A DNA stretch of 64,000 nt, taken from Allorhizobium undicola ORS 992 = ATCC 700741. GTDB taxonomy: Bacteria; Pseudomonadota; Alphaproteobacteria; Rhizobiales; Rhizobiaceae. Position 1 is the first letter of the stretch, and each line of letters begins with the position of its first letter. The notes under the pieces are model-generated. The model was given only the letters and a program-made list of their open reading frames with translations. It did no database searches and was not told the origin of the DNA. The stretch lies in NCBI RefSeq assembly GCF_000621665.1, contig NZ_JHXQ01000002.1, positions 62,001-126,000 on the forward strand. The letters are read 5' to 3'. This document shows positions 10,072 through 19,015 of this stretch, one piece after another. Both the position numbers and the translations under genes were made by a program.

Positions 10072-11004
10072 TTACCGCATGTAAGCTTCCTGCATCCGGG
10101 TAATCTCACCAATTCTGGCCATGGCTTCCTCATAGCCGCGCGCTATGCAGTCATCGGCGCGGTGAAACTCCGAAAGTCCAATATCGTTTACCCGCGGGTG
10201 AAGGGCGAGGTCAGGCGGGTCTCCTGCCAGTCTTGCCCGTGAAATCCGATCCTGAATGATGTTGAAGGATTGCACCATGACGGAGGTCAGGCCCAGCTTG
10301 TTGCTGGCCACGGGATTTTTTTCCTGCATATCCTCGCCAACCTTGTGCTTGACGACGGCAGAGCGGCCGAAGAGGTCGTAATTCAGGTTCACGGCCACCA
10401 CCAGCGGCTGCTCATGTGCGCGGCACACTGAAACGGGAACGGGATTGACGAGCGCGCCGTCCACCAGCGTCCGGCCATTGCTGCGAACAGGCTCGAATAT
10501 GCCCGGAAGCGCATAGGATGCGCGAAGCGCGGTAATAAGCGGTCCGCCGTCGATCCACACCTCATGGCCGCTCTTCAACTCGGATGCTACCGCGACGAAG
10601 GGTTTGGGAAGTTCTTCGATGGTCACACCCTGCAAATGCTCCTGCATTCGCTTGGTAAGCCGCATTCCACCCAGAAGGCCACCGCCGCCGATGGTGAGGT
10701 CCAGCAATTGCGCAATGCGGCGCACGGTCAGCGAGCGGGCAAATTCTTCCAGTTCGCCCAGTTTTCCCGCCAGATAGCAGCCGCCCGCCAGCGCGCCTAT
10801 GGAGGTGCCCGCGATCATGGAAATTTCGATGCCCGCCTCGTCCAGCGCCTTGAGCACGCCGATATGCGCCCAGCCGCGGGCCGCCCCGCCACCCAGCGCC
10901 AGCGCGATCCTTGGCTTTTCCCGCACGGGCGGAATTTTCGGAGGCTCGGTTTCGGTGGCTTTGCCACCACCGCCACCCTGTGATTTCAGACCCCAGTTCA
11001 ACAT
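10072..11004 (-). CDS. Patatin-like phospholipase family protein
   Basis: 310 residues with the patatin hallmarks: an oxyanion-hole motif ALALGGGAARGWAHIGVL near residue 34, the nucleophile elbow GTSIG near residue 66, and a D-G/A dyad in DGALVNPVPV. The family hydrolyses acyl esters of phospholipids (RssA/NTE type). The N-terminal 30 residues are low-complexity (GGGGG, PPKIPP) and the C-terminal half is family-like. The start at 11004 has a strong GGGGGAG site. It lies downstream of hisI on the same strand with a 131 bp spacer. The physiological substrate is unknown. Confidence 0.88.
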   Translation of the reverse strand: MLNWGLKSQGGGGGKATETEPPKIPPVREKPRIALALGGGAARGWAHIGVLKALDEAGIEISMIAGTSIGALAGGCYLAGKLGELEEFARSLTVRRIAQLLDLTIGGGGLLGGMRLTKRMQEHLQGVTIEELPKPFVAVASELKSGHEVWIDGGPLITALRASYALPGIFEPVRSNGRTLVDGALVNPVPVSVCRAHEQPLVVAVNLNYDLFGRSAVVKHKVGEDMQEKNPVASNKLGLTSVMVQSFNIIQDRISRARLAGDPPDLALHPRVNDIGLSEFHRADDCIARGYEEAMARIGEITRMQEAYMR

Positions 11005-11135
11005 CGCTTATCTCCCCCACCATCGGGACATGATGGCTGGCAGTGACTTACCAAAGTCTTGAGAATGGCGGCTATGTTGCGCGGCACAAGTCAATTTGCG
11101 TGAAGATGTGAAAAGCCGCGTGCTTGCGGGCGGTG

Positions 11136-11594
11136 TTATGGCTTGCCGGAACCGCCGTAAACAGTGTCCGGGTCGAAATGCCGGTGGTCATCGGTGATCA
11201 CGGTTCTGGCGACACCGTCTTCCAGCACGACACTGCGATAAAAGCAGGAGCGGCGGCCCGTGTGGCAGGTGGCATCATGGCCAGCCACCTCTACCTTGAG
11301 CCAGATGGCATCCTGATCGCAATCGACGCGAATTTCACGCACGCTCTGAAGGTTGCCGGAGCTTTCGCCTTTTTTCCAGATCTTCTGGCGCGAGCGGCTG
11401 TAATAATGGGCAATGCCGCTTTCAAGCGTCAACGAGAGCGCCTGCGCATTCATGTGCGCCACCATCAGCAACTCCCCATCGCGATGGTCGGTGACAATGG
11501 CCGTGACGAGGCCGTTGTCATCGAATTTCGGCGTCAACAGGCCCTGTCCTTCAAGCTCTGTCTTGTCCACGGAAGGGGCAGGAAATTCTGTCAT
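11136..11594 (-). CDS. hisI: Phosphoribosyl-AMP cyclohydrolase
   Basis: 152 residues. The zinc- and magnesium-binding signatures [14 protein letters not shown] and [10 protein letters not shown] are present, as are [14 protein letters not shown] and the [18 protein letters not shown] stretch. The enzyme opens the purine ring of phosphoribosyl-AMP in histidine biosynthesis. It is a stand-alone HisI without the HisE domain, as is usual in alphaproteobacteria. The start MTEFPAPS at 11594 is preferred because GAG is well spaced; a second ATG two codons upstream (11600) is also possible. It follows folE on the same strand. Confidence 0.94.
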   Translation of the reverse strand: MTEFPAPSVDKTELEGQGLLTPKFDDNGLVTAIVTDHRDGELLMVAHMNAQALSLTLESGIAHYYSRSRQKIWKKGESSGNLQSVREIRVDCDQDAIWLKVEVAGHDATCHTGRRSCFYRSVVLEDGVARTVITDDHRHFDPDTVYGGSGKP

Positions 11595-11675
11595 TGTCAT
11601 CTCGCAAATCAAGGGCGCAAAACGCAATCTGCGTCTCACGCCCTTTATTAAAGCAACAGCCTTTCAAAGAAAATA

Positions 11676-12281
11676 TCAGCGGCCGCGAACCATGGTCATG
11701 AAACGCACCTGCTCGGCGGCATTGTCCTTGAATTCGCCCGTGAACGTGGTCGTCAGCGTGGTTGAACCGGATTTCTGAATGCCGCGCATGGCCATGCACA
11801 TATGCTCGGCCTCGACCATGATGGCCACGCCGCGCGGCTTGAGGTTTGCATCGATGGATTCGGCGATCTGCGCTGTCATGGCTTCCTGGGTTTGCAGGCG
11901 CCGCGCAAACACGTCCACCACGCGGGCGATCTTCGAAAGACCAAGCACGCGGCCCTGCGGAAGATAGGCCACATGCGCCTTGCCGATCACCGGCAGCATG
12001 TGATGTTCGCAATGCGAGAAAAACGGAATGTCGCGCACCAGAACGATGTCGTTATAGCCGGCCACTTCCTCGAAGGTCGTGCCGAGCACATCGTCAATAT
12101 CGGCGCGGTAGCCGCTGAACAGTTCTGCATAGGCCTTTGCCACGCGCTTCGGCGTATCGAGAAGCCCTTCACGGGCCGGATCGTCACCGGCCCAGCGCAA
12201 CAGGGTGCGCACGGCTTCCTCGGCTTCCTCGCGGCTTGGGCGCGCCGTTTCCGGCGACAATTTTTTTACGATGGCGTCCAT
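11676..12281 (-). CDS. folE: GTP cyclohydrolase I
   Basis: 201 residues from the chosen start. The zinc ligands and active-site histidines are in [22 protein letters not shown] and [12 protein letters not shown]; the C-terminus [22 protein letters not shown] is typical. The enzyme makes 7,8-dihydroneopterin triphosphate from GTP for folate synthesis and, through QueD, queuosine. The start at 12281 is supported by AGGAGA 9 nt upstream; an in-frame ATG at 12359 would add 26 residues ([10 protein letters not shown]) and cannot be excluded. It is transcribed toward hisI and divergently from the IscU-like gene. Confidence 0.95.
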   Translation of the reverse strand: MDAIVKKLSPETARPSREEAEEAVRTLLRWAGDDPAREGLLDTPKRVAKAYAELFSGYRADIDDVLGTTFEEVAGYNDIVLVRDIPFFSHCEHHMLPVIGKAHVAYLPQGRVLGLSKIARVVDVFARRLQTQEAMTAQIAESIDANLKPRGVAIMVEAEHMCMAMRGIQKSGSTTLTTTFTGEFKDNAAEQVRFMTMVRGR

Positions 12282-12661
12282 GCCCTTTGTCTCCTGTTCA
12301 GCCGCCCTGGAAGGAACCTTCAGAGAGGAACCCGGTTGTAAATGCGTAATTCTGCTCATATTGCAAGTCCAATCCTGAAAGCGCGGTTGCTTCCGTCTGT
12401 CGAAGACCGGAGAAAAAGCGGATGGCAAGCTTTGGCCACGCTCATTCCGTGCTTGTTCTACGTTGCGACCATGCTTCTGGATCAGTCCAAATGCCGCAGC
12501 TTTTGCATTGCCTGCCTGTTCCTGAATGCATCCGACACTGCTATATAGGAAGCCGTCCCGGTTCGTACAGGATCGGAAAGGCGACACAGTGTTGCGCAAA
12601 TGACATGGCGATGAAAGGTTTCATCCTCCGCATTTGCGCCCTGCCGGAGCAAAGTTTCCTG

Positions 12662-13105
12662 ATGGATGACATTTATAACAGCAAAATTCTCGAATTCGCG
12701 GGAAATGTCACGCGCATAGGTCCCTTGCCGCAGGCCGATGCAAGTGCTGAAAAACATTCGCGCCTTTGCGGATCGCGCCTGACGGCGCATGTGAAGGCCG
12801 AAGGCGGGATCGTTACGGATTTTGCCCATGAATTGCGCGCCTGTGCGCTGGGGCAGGCGGCGGCCTCTGTCATGGCCCGCTGTGTGGTCGGGGCAAGTTT
12901 CAGCGAGGTTCGCAAGGCCCGCGCCGATATGCTTTCCATGCTGAAGGAGGGCGGCGAGGGGCCGGACGGGCGTTTTGAAGATATGCGCTATCTGAAGCCG
13001 GTAAAGGATTATCCAGCCCGCCACGCCTCCACCATGCTGACCTTTGAAGCGGTGGTGGACTGTCTCGACCAGATAGAGGCCAAAGATCACGCCATGGCGG
13101 GTTGA
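12662..13105 (+). CDS. IscU/NifU-like iron-sulfur cluster scaffold family protein
   Basis: 147 residues beginning MDDIYNSKILEFAGN, typical of the IscU/SufU fold. Two of the three scaffold cysteines are visible (SRLCGSRLTA and LRACALGQA). The Asp usually following the first Cys-Gly is Ser, and the third Cys position appears replaced (YPARHAST). Cluster assembly is therefore uncertain, and the protein may be a divergent paralogue. The ribosome site is weak at this start; ATG codons at 12605 and 12611 are alternatives. It is followed directly by yidD. Confidence 0.8.
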   Translation: MDDIYNSKILEFAGNVTRIGPLPQADASAEKHSRLCGSRLTAHVKAEGGIVTDFAHELRACALGQAAASVMARCVVGASFSEVRKARADMLSMLKEGGEGPDGRFEDMRYLKPVKDYPARHASTMLTFEAVVDCLDQIEAKDHAMAG

Positions 13106-13106
13106 A

Positions 13107-13484
13107 ATGTGCCAGTTCTGCGAGCTTGCCGAAGACGAGGATGAAAAGCCGCCCACCGGGCGCAATTTTTCCGGCCCGTTTCGCAAAACGCCGGGGCGGC
13201 TGATCGGCATGGGTCTCATTCGCCTTTATCAACTCACGCTTTCCAGCCTTGTGGGCAATCATTGCCGACATATGCCCACCTGTTCCGAATATGGTTATGA
13301 GGCCATTGCCCGGCATGGAATGTGGAGCGGTGGCTGGCTTACCCTTTTCAGGGTCCTGCGCTGCGGACCCGGCGGAACCTGGGGCGTGGATGACGTGCCT
13401 GCTTTTTTGGGAGAGAGGTTTCGTTTCTGGCAGGTCTGGCGGCTATGGCAGTTCGGGCGCAAGCGAGCGGGAATAAGCCTTTGA
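13107..13484 (+). CDS. yidD: Membrane protein insertion efficiency factor YidD
   Basis: 125 residues with the YidD core: LIRLYQLTLSSLVGNHCRHMPTCSEYGYEAIARHG followed by RVLRCGPGGTWGVDDVP. An amphipathic helix precedes the conserved Cys residues. YidD helps the YidC/Sec machinery insert inner-membrane proteins. This gene is not next to rnpA and yidC as in many bacteria but follows the IscU-like gene with only one base between them. An unusual N-terminal extension (CQFCELAEDEDEKPP) precedes the core. Confidence 0.93.
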   Translation: MCQFCELAEDEDEKPPTGRNFSGPFRKTPGRLIGMGLIRLYQLTLSSLVGNHCRHMPTCSEYGYEAIARHGMWSGGWLTLFRVLRCGPGGTWGVDDVPAFLGERFRFWQVWRLWQFGRKRAGISL

Positions 13485-13915
13485 CCGTGCCTGAGGAATA
13501 TCGTCAGGCCTCGCGTGATTTTGAGGCTGTCCTCGTCGATCTGCGGGATCAGGCCATGCTTGCCACCACGCATCGGGCCTTTACCACGCTGGAAGCGGTG
13601 CTGCGGGTTTTTCGCGCTCGCCTGACCGTTGCTGAGGGGCTTGCCTTTGCCGACCTTCTGCCCGTTGGGCTCCGGGCGCTGTTTGTCAGCCAATGGGATT
13701 GCCATCCGCCCGCTTTGCCGTTTCTGTCGCGCAAGGAGATGATGGCGGAAGTGCTGGCGCTTCGGCACAATCACAATCTTTCGACGGACACCGCGATCGA
13801 GGATGTGGTCACGGTGCTGCGCCGTCATCTTGATGAGAACGTGTTGCAGATGTTTCTGGCGGGCGTTTCGTCGCAGGCGCTTTCCTTCTGGGGCTTCGAG
13901 CCACCTGCCGATTAG
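13445..13915 (+). CDS. DUF2267 family protein
   Basis: 156 residues. The body PEEYRQASRDFEAVLVDLRDQAM...TTHRAFTTLEAVLRVFRARLT...ALFVSQWDC matches the DUF2267 helical repeat family, of unknown function. The ATG at 13445 overlaps yidD by 40 bp; a TTG at 13481 would overlap its stop in a TTGA arrangement and would still include the whole domain. The protein has no signal peptide or membrane segment. Confidence 0.8.
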   Translation: MAVRAQASGNKPLTVPEEYRQASRDFEAVLVDLRDQAMLATTHRAFTTLEAVLRVFRARLTVAEGLAFADLLPVGLRALFVSQWDCHPPALPFLSRKEMMAEVLALRHNHNLSTDTAIEDVVTVLRRHLDENVLQMFLAGVSSQALSFWGFEPPAD

Positions 13916-14023
13916 ACTTTACTGACAAGGCGAATTTCAGTATCCAGCGCCTTCATTCCCGGCATCTTCGCGCCGGGTCATGTCACCACCCGCATTGGTT
14001 GGCGGGACTGGAGTGGAGCTAAC

Positions 14024-16024
14024 ATGTCTGAAGCCGTTTCCCTTACATTTCCCGATGGTTCCGTGCGCAGCTTCGAGGCTGGCGCAACGGGCAAGGATGT
14101 CGCCGAATCGATTTCCAAGTCGCTGGCCAAGAAGGCCGTGGCAATCGCGCTGGATGGTGAGGTTCGCGATCTTGCCGATCCGGTCACGAGCGGGAAGATC
14201 GAAATCATTACGCGAACAGATCCGCGCGCGCTGGAACTCATTCGTCATGACTGTGCTCACGTTATGGCCGAGGCCGTGCAGGAGCTGTGGCCCGGCACGC
14301 AGGTAACGATCGGCCCGGTTATCGAAAACGGCTTCTATTACGACTTTGCCAAGGACGAACCCTTCACCCCGGACGATCTTCCGAAGATCGAAAAGAAGAT
14401 GAAGGAAATCATCGGCCGCAATCAGGCTTTCCGCAAGGAGGTCTGGCCGCGCAACAAGGCCCGCGAGGTTTTCGCCGCCAAGGGTGAGGCCTACAAGGTG
14501 GAGCTGGTCGATGCCATTCCTGAAGATCAGGACCTGAAGATTTATTATCAGGGCGACTGGTTCGACCTCTGCCGTGGCCCGCACATGGCCTCGACCGGGC
14601 AGATCGGTACGGCTTTCAAGCTGATGAAGGTGGCGGGAGCCTATTGGCGTGGCGATAGCAACAACCCCATGCTGACCCGCATTTACGGCACGGCCTGGGC
14701 CGAGCAGGCCGATCTCGACCAATATCTGCATATTCTGGCCGAGGCCGAAAAGCGCGATCACCGCAAGCTTGGCCGGGAAATGGACCTGTTCCATTTTCAG
14801 GAAGAAGGCCCCGGCGTCGTATTCTGGCACGGCAAGGGCTGGCGCCTGTTCCAGACGCTGACGGCCTATATGCGCCGCCGTCTGGCTGGCACCTATCAGG
14901 AGGTCAATGCACCGCAGGTTCTGGACAAATCGCTGTGGGAAACCTCGGGTCACTGGGGCTGGTATCAGGAAAACATGTTTGCCGTGAAATCGGCCCATGC
15001 CTTTACCCATCCCGACGATGAAGAGGCCGATCAGCGTATTTTCGCCCTGAAGCCCATGAACTGCCCCGGCCACGTCCAGATCTTCAAGCATGGCTTGAAG
15101 TCTTACCGTGATATGCCTGTTCGCCTTGCGGAATTCGGGCTTGTGCATCGCTATGAGGCGTCGGGTGCGCTGCATGGTCTCATGCGCGTGCGCGGCTTTA
15201 CCCAGGACGATGCCCATGTGTTCTGCACGGAAGAGCAGATGGCGGCGGAATGCCTGCGCATCAACGATCTCATCCTGTCGGTCTACGAGGATTTCGGCTT
15301 CAAGGAAGTGGTGGTGAAGCTTTCTACCCGTCCGGAGAAGCGGGTTGGCTCCGACGCTTTGTGGGATCGCGCCGAAAGCGTGATGATGGATGTGCTGAAA
15401 ACCATCGAGGAACAATCGGGCGGGCGGATCAAGACCGGCGTTCTGCCGGGCGAGGGCGCCTTCTATGGTCCCAAGTTCGAATATACGCTGAAGGATGCCA
15501 TCGGCCGCGAGTGGCAGTGCGGCACCACGCAGGTGGACTTCAACCTGCCGGAACGCTTCGGCGCTTTCTATATCGACCAGAACTCGGAAAAGACCCAGCC
15601 GGTGATGATCCATCGCGCAATTTGCGGCTCGATGGAGCGTTTTCTGGGTATTCTCATCGAGAATTTCGCGGGCCACATGCCCTTGTGGTTTGCGCCGCTT
15701 CAGGTGGTTGTTGCCACCATCACCTCCGATGCCGATGATTACGGGCGTGAGGTGGCCGACATGCTGCGCGAGGCGGGGCTTGAGGTGGAAACCGATTTCC
15801 GCAACGAGAAGATCAACTACAAGATCCGCGAACATTCCGTTACCAAGGTGCCGGTCATCATCGTCTGCGGGCGCAAGGAAGCAGAAGAGCGCACGGTGAA
15901 TATTCGCCGTCTCGGCTCGCAGGAGCAGGTGTCGCTGTCGCTGGATGAGGCCGTATCCCGGCTTGCCGAGGAGGCCACGCCGCCGGATCTCAAGCGCAAG
16001 GCGGCCAAAAAGTCGGCCGGATAA
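14024..16024 (+). CDS. thrS: Threonyl-tRNA synthetase
   Basis: 666 residues. The TGS domain ([20 protein letters not shown]) comes first, then the editing domain with [12 protein letters not shown] and the class II catalytic core with [38 protein letters not shown] and the motif-3 [19 protein letters not shown]. The anticodon domain ends in [17 protein letters not shown]. It charges tRNA-Thr. It is preceded by a 108 bp spacer without a T-box and followed by a strong terminator. Confidence 0.98.
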   Translation: MSEAVSLTFPDGSVRSFEAGATGKDVAESISKSLAKKAVAIALDGEVRDLADPVTSGKIEIITRTDPRALELIRHDCAHVMAEAVQELWPGTQVTIGPVIENGFYYDFAKDEPFTPDDLPKIEKKMKEIIGRNQAFRKEVWPRNKAREVFAAKGEAYKVELVDAIPEDQDLKIYYQGDWFDLCRGPHMASTGQIGTAFKLMKVAGAYWRGDSNNPMLTRIYGTAWAEQADLDQYLHILAEAEKRDHRKLGREMDLFHFQEEGPGVVFWHGKGWRLFQTLTAYMRRRLAGTYQEVNAPQVLDKSLWETSGHWGWYQENMFAVKSAHAFTHPDDEEADQRIFALKPMNCPGHVQIFKHGLKSYRDMPVRLAEFGLVHRYEASGALHGLMRVRGFTQDDAHVFCTEEQMAAECLRINDLILSVYEDFGFKEVVVKLSTRPEKRVGSDALWDRAESVMMDVLKTIEEQSGGRIKTGVLPGEGAFYGPKFEYTLKDAIGREWQCGTTQVDFNLPERFGAFYIDQNSEKTQPVMIHRAICGSMERFLGILIENFAGHMPLWFAPLQVVVATITSDADDYGREVADMLREAGLEVETDFRNEKINYKIREHSVTKVPVIIVCGRKEAEERTVNIRRLGSQEQVSLSLDEAVSRLAEEATPPDLKRKAAKKSAG

Positions 16025-16083
16025 CGCTGTTGCGCTAAAAGTGGAAACTGCCCGCTGATCGTTATGCACCGGGCGGCGAGAAT

Positions 16084-16114
16084 GCGGGGGCGGTGAAAAC
16101 CGCCCCCGCTTTTT
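16084..16114 (+). terminator. Strong terminator after thrS
   Basis: A 10 bp perfect stem GCGGGGGCGG / CCGCCCCCGC with a 6 nt loop is followed by five T residues, 60 nt after the thrS stop. Confidence 0.92.
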
Positions 16115-16232
16115 CATGGAGTTATTCAGCGTGCTGGAAAGGGCCTGACGCTATTCGATGCTTCCCGGCACTCCGGCTTCAGCTGTATTGCCGCAAAAGG
16201 CGAAGACATTTTCTCGGAAAATGCTGCCGGCA

Positions 16233-16769
16233 TCAATCGTGGGGAACGTAGGGCAGCGAAGAATGCTGCAAGTTGATCTTCAGCTTTCCATCGGCGCCCT
16301 TGATAAAGCCCATGGTATAGTCAACCTTGGTGACAGAGCCATCCTTGGCGGTGAAGTAATAGTTGCCCATGGAAATGGCGCTGTTGCAGTCATAGGTGAT
16401 GGCGTTGTTCTCGAAACGCACATTGGTATAGGGCGCAAGGGCAAAGCCCTTGTCTTCCGCCACGCTGCCCTTGACGAAGTAGGAAAGCGCTTCATCCGGC
16501 GTGTCGCGGAATTCCGGCGCAGACGCCTTGGTGGGCTTGAACAGAACCTTGCCTTCCTTGAAGCCATAGACCTCGGCAATGAACTTTTCCGCTTCTGCCT
16601 TGGGCTCCTTTGCCGCGCCGATGGCCACCAAGCCCTTGCCCCAGTTTTCCTGCGCCTGTTTTACCTCGGTTTCCGTGATGGAGGGCTTGCAGGTTGCGGC
16701 AGACGCCAGCGTCGGCACGGCAAATGCTGCGGCGGCGATAACGGCGGCGGAAAGGATCTTGTGCTTCAT
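16233..16769 (-). CDS. Secreted SnoaL-like / CaMKII-association-domain-like protein
   Basis: 178 residues with a signal peptide (MKHKILSAAVIAAAAFAVPTLASA). The mature part has the NTF2-like fold signature of the CaMKII association-domain family: FKEGKVLFKPTKASAPEFRDT, GNYYFTAKDGSVTKVDYTMG and a C-terminal LKINLQHSSLPY. Members are periplasmic proteins of unknown role. The start is clear, with AGGAAGA upstream. It is divergent from nadQ across an unusually AT-rich spacer. Confidence 0.82.
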   Translation of the reverse strand: MKHKILSAAVIAAAAFAVPTLASAATCKPSITETEVKQAQENWGKGLVAIGAAKEPKAEAEKFIAEVYGFKEGKVLFKPTKASAPEFRDTPDEALSYFVKGSVAEDKGFALAPYTNVRFENNAITYDCNSAISMGNYYFTAKDGSVTKVDYTMGFIKGADGKLKINLQHSSLPYVPHD

Positions 16770-17024
16770 GGAGTCTTCCTGATGTTAAGGTTGCTTTACA
16801 TTGGAATAGATCGTGTCTGTTCCTTGAGAATAAAAGATTGACAAAATGTCGCAGTATTTATTAGTAAAATATTTTTTATAAAATTATATTTTGTCGTTAC
16901 TTTCTTAGTTTACTTTATTCTGTGGTGCTAATATTGATGGTGTAGACCATCGCGGAATCGCGTGTTTTTTTGTGTGGCCAATATCGGGCCGGCGGCTTAT
17001 GCGCTACTATCAGGCAATGATTTG
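16770..17024. promoter_or_regulatory. AT-rich divergent spacer upstream of nadQ
   Basis: 255 bp between the SnoaL-like gene and nadQ, with the stretch 16845-16925 almost entirely A and T. TTGACA at 16838-16843 could be a -35 element for nadQ. GACAAAAT at 16841 and ATTTTGTC near 16887 form an interrupted dyad. No terminator or gene is visible. Confidence 0.45.
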
Positions 17025-17933
17025 ATGAATGCGGATTCGCTCTTGTATAATTCATTGGCACGTGCCGAACTGATAGCCGTCCTTACCGCCGTCACGGGCG
17101 ATGAGCCGCGTGTCATGACTGTTCGTGGCGGTGAGGCGCTTCCTTCCGGTCCTTTCGAGGTGAGCCATCGCAGCCTGCAAGGCGGCCTGCGTGAGTGGAT
17201 CGAACAGCAGACGGGGCATCCGGTCGGCTATCTCGAACAGCTTTACACCTTTGCGGACCGGGACCGCGCCACAGAAGGCGACAGGGCGATTTCCATCAGC
17301 TATCTGGGGCTTGTGCGCGAGCAGGCAGCGCCGGGCGCGGGGCGCCCCGGCTGGCACGGCTGGTATGGCTATTTTCCCTGGGAAGATCATCGTTCCGGTC
17401 CGCCCGCCTGTCTTGAGGCGATAACCGCCCGGTTGGGCGAATGGGCGCAGCAAGGCTCCATTCGCCGGGAACACCGCCAGAGGCGGGTGGATTTCTCCTT
17501 TGGTCTCAACGGGATGAACTGGAACGAAGACCTCGTTCTACAGCGCTATGAATTGATGTACGAGGCGGGACTGGTTTCCGAAGCCGGGGCGGAGGTCACG
17601 GCCGGACGGGCCATGTTTGCCGATCACCGCCGCATTCTCGCCACCGGAATTGCGCGCCTGCGCGCCAAAATCAAATATCGTCCGGTGGTGTTCGAGTTGA
17701 TGCCGGAAAGCTTTACCCTGCTGCAATTGCAGCGCTGCGTCGAGGCGCTTGCGGGGTTGACGCTGCACAAGCCCAATTTCCGCCGTCTCATCGATCAGCA
17801 GAACCTGATCGAGGAGACAGGCGAAATGGCCAGCGAAACCGGCGGACGGCCTGCCAAGCTTTTCCGTTACCGTCATGCTGTTCTTGAGGAGCGCGCTCTT
17901 TCCGGCACCAAGCTGCCGCTATCGCGCAACTGA
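17025..17933 (+). CDS. nadQ: NadQ-type repressor of NAD biosynthesis
   Basis: 302 residues. The N-terminal half is Nudix-related (LLYNSLARAELIAVLTAVTGDEPRV, YLEQLYTFADRDRA); the C-terminal half (LMPESFTLLQLQRCVEALAGLTLHKPNFRRLIDQQNLIEETGEMASETGGRPAKLFRYR) is the winged-helix DNA-binding part. This is the protein family predicted to regulate nadABC in alphaproteobacteria (NadQ). Here it sits directly upstream of nadA, with two operator-like palindromes between them, which fits autonomous control of the pathway. The start at 17025 lacks a strong ribosome site; the longer frame has a GTG start and no family support. Confidence 0.85.
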   Translation: MNADSLLYNSLARAELIAVLTAVTGDEPRVMTVRGGEALPSGPFEVSHRSLQGGLREWIEQQTGHPVGYLEQLYTFADRDRATEGDRAISISYLGLVREQAAPGAGRPGWHGWYGYFPWEDHRSGPPACLEAITARLGEWAQQGSIRREHRQRRVDFSFGLNGMNWNEDLVLQRYELMYEAGLVSEAGAEVTAGRAMFADHRRILATGIARLRAKIKYRPVVFELMPESFTLLQLQRCVEALAGLTLHKPNFRRLIDQQNLIEETGEMASETGGRPAKLFRYRHAVLEERALSGTKLPLSRN

Positions 17934-17978
17934 TTCCACCTTGCGATTTCGACGCGGCCACAGACGCAACAGACGCGA

Positions 17979-18007
17979 TTGACATAAACTCAAAACGAGA
18001 ATAATGA
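17979..18007 (+). promoter_or_regulatory. nadABC promoter
   Basis: TTGACA at 17979-17984 and TAATGA at 18002-18007 (or ATAATG one base earlier) form a near-consensus promoter with a 16-17 bp spacer. It lies 43 bp upstream of the nadA start and overlaps operator 1. Confidence 0.7.
17987..18001. promoter_or_regulatory. NadQ operator-like site 1
   Basis: AACTCAAAACGAGAA lies inside the spacer of the predicted nadA promoter. It matches the inverse of site 2 at 12 of 15 positions, so a regulator bound here should block RNA polymerase. Confidence 0.7.
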
Positions 18008-18019
18008 CTCCGCCCCATA

Positions 18020-18034
18020 TACTCATTTTGAGTA
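18020..18034. promoter_or_regulatory. NadQ operator-like site 2
   Basis: TACTCATTTTGAGTA is a perfect 6-3-6 palindrome just upstream of the nadA ribosome site AAAGGGAG. Its centre is 33 bp (three helical turns) from the centre of site 1. Confidence 0.72.
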
Positions 18035-18049
18035 GAAAGGGAGTGAGTT

Positions 18050-19015
18050 ATGACCATCGCCATGCCCGCGCTTTATGAGCGCGTTTCACGAGTGGTGCCA
18101 AAGGCAGAATGGCTGTCTTACGAAGACGATGTTGCCGCCATTCTGGCGCTGAAGAAAAGCCGCAACGCCGTGATTCTGGCCCATAATTACCAGACGCCGG
18201 AAATCTTTCACGGCGTTGCCGATATTGTCGGTGACAGTCTGGCGCTGGCGCGCAAGGCCATGGAGGTCGAGGCCGACGTCATCGTTCTGGCAGGCGTGCA
18301 TTTCATGGCGGAAACGGCCAAGCTGCTCAATCCGGAAAAAACCGTGCTGATCCCCGATATGGGGGCCGGTTGTTCGCTGGCCGATTCGATTACGCCGGAA
18401 GATATAGCCCTTCTGCGCGCAGCCCATCCCGGTGTGCCGGTCATCACCTATGTCAACACGTCGGCAGCGGTAAAGGCGGCGTCCGATATTTGCTGCACTT
18501 CCGGCAATGCGCGGCAGGTGGTGGAATCGCTCGGCGTGCCGAAGGTGCTGATGCTGCCGGATGAATATCTGGCAAAGAACGTGGCGCGGGAAACCAGTGT
18601 CGAGATTCTGGCCTGGCATGGTCATTGTGAAGTGCATGAGCTTTTCACGGCCAGCGACATTCACGAATTACGGGCGGCTCATCCCGGCATCGTGGTTCTG
18701 GCGCATCCCGAATGTCCTCCCGATGTGGTCGAGGCGGCGGATTTCGCCGGATCGACTGCGGTGATGTCGGATTATGTTGGCCGCGAAAAGCCGGGCCGCG
18801 TCGTGCTGATCACCGAATGTTCGATGAGCGACAATGTGGCCGTTCACCATCCGGATGTGGAATTCGTGCGTCCGTGCAATCTCTGCCCGCATATGAAGCG
18901 CATTTCGCTGAAGAATATTCGCGAGGCGCTGGAGCATAATCGCCATGAGGTAACTGTCGATCCGGCGATTGCCGTGGCAGCACGCCGTGCGGTGGAAAGG
19001 ATGCTCGCCGTATGA
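18050..19015 (+). CDS. nadA: Quinolinate synthase A
   Basis: 321 residues. The three cysteines that hold the 4Fe-4S cluster are visible in [20 protein letters not shown] and [10 protein letters not shown]. NadA condenses iminoaspartate with dihydroxyacetone phosphate to quinolinate, the second step of de novo NAD synthesis. It is first in the nadA-nadB-nadC operon; its stop overlaps the nadB start by 4 bp. The ribosome site AAAGGGAG is strong. Regulation by NadQ is inferred from the palindromes upstream. Confidence 0.97.
   Translation: MTIAMPALYERVSRVVPKAEWLSYEDDVAAILALKKSRNAVILAHNYQTPEIFHGVADIVGDSLALARKAMEVEADVIVLAGVHFMAETAKLLNPEKTVLIPDMGAGCSLADSITPEDIALLRAAHPGVPVITYVNTSAAVKAASDICCTSGNARQVVESLGVPKVLMLPDEYLAKNVARETSVEILAWHGHCEVHELFTASDIHELRAAHPGIVVLAHPECPPDVVEAADFAGSTAVMSDYVGREKPGRVVLITECSMSDNVAVHHPDVEFVRPCNLCPHMKRISLKNIREALEHNRHEVTVDPAIAVAARRAVERMLAV

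Noticed and set aside
13916-14023. T-box or other riboswitch upstream of thrS
   Set aside because: The 108 bp spacer has no T-box sequence or terminator/antiterminator pair.
13937-16117. 726-codon open frame antisense to thrS
   Set aside because: The sense strand encodes an unambiguous threonyl-tRNA synthetase; the antisense frame has no recognisable domain.
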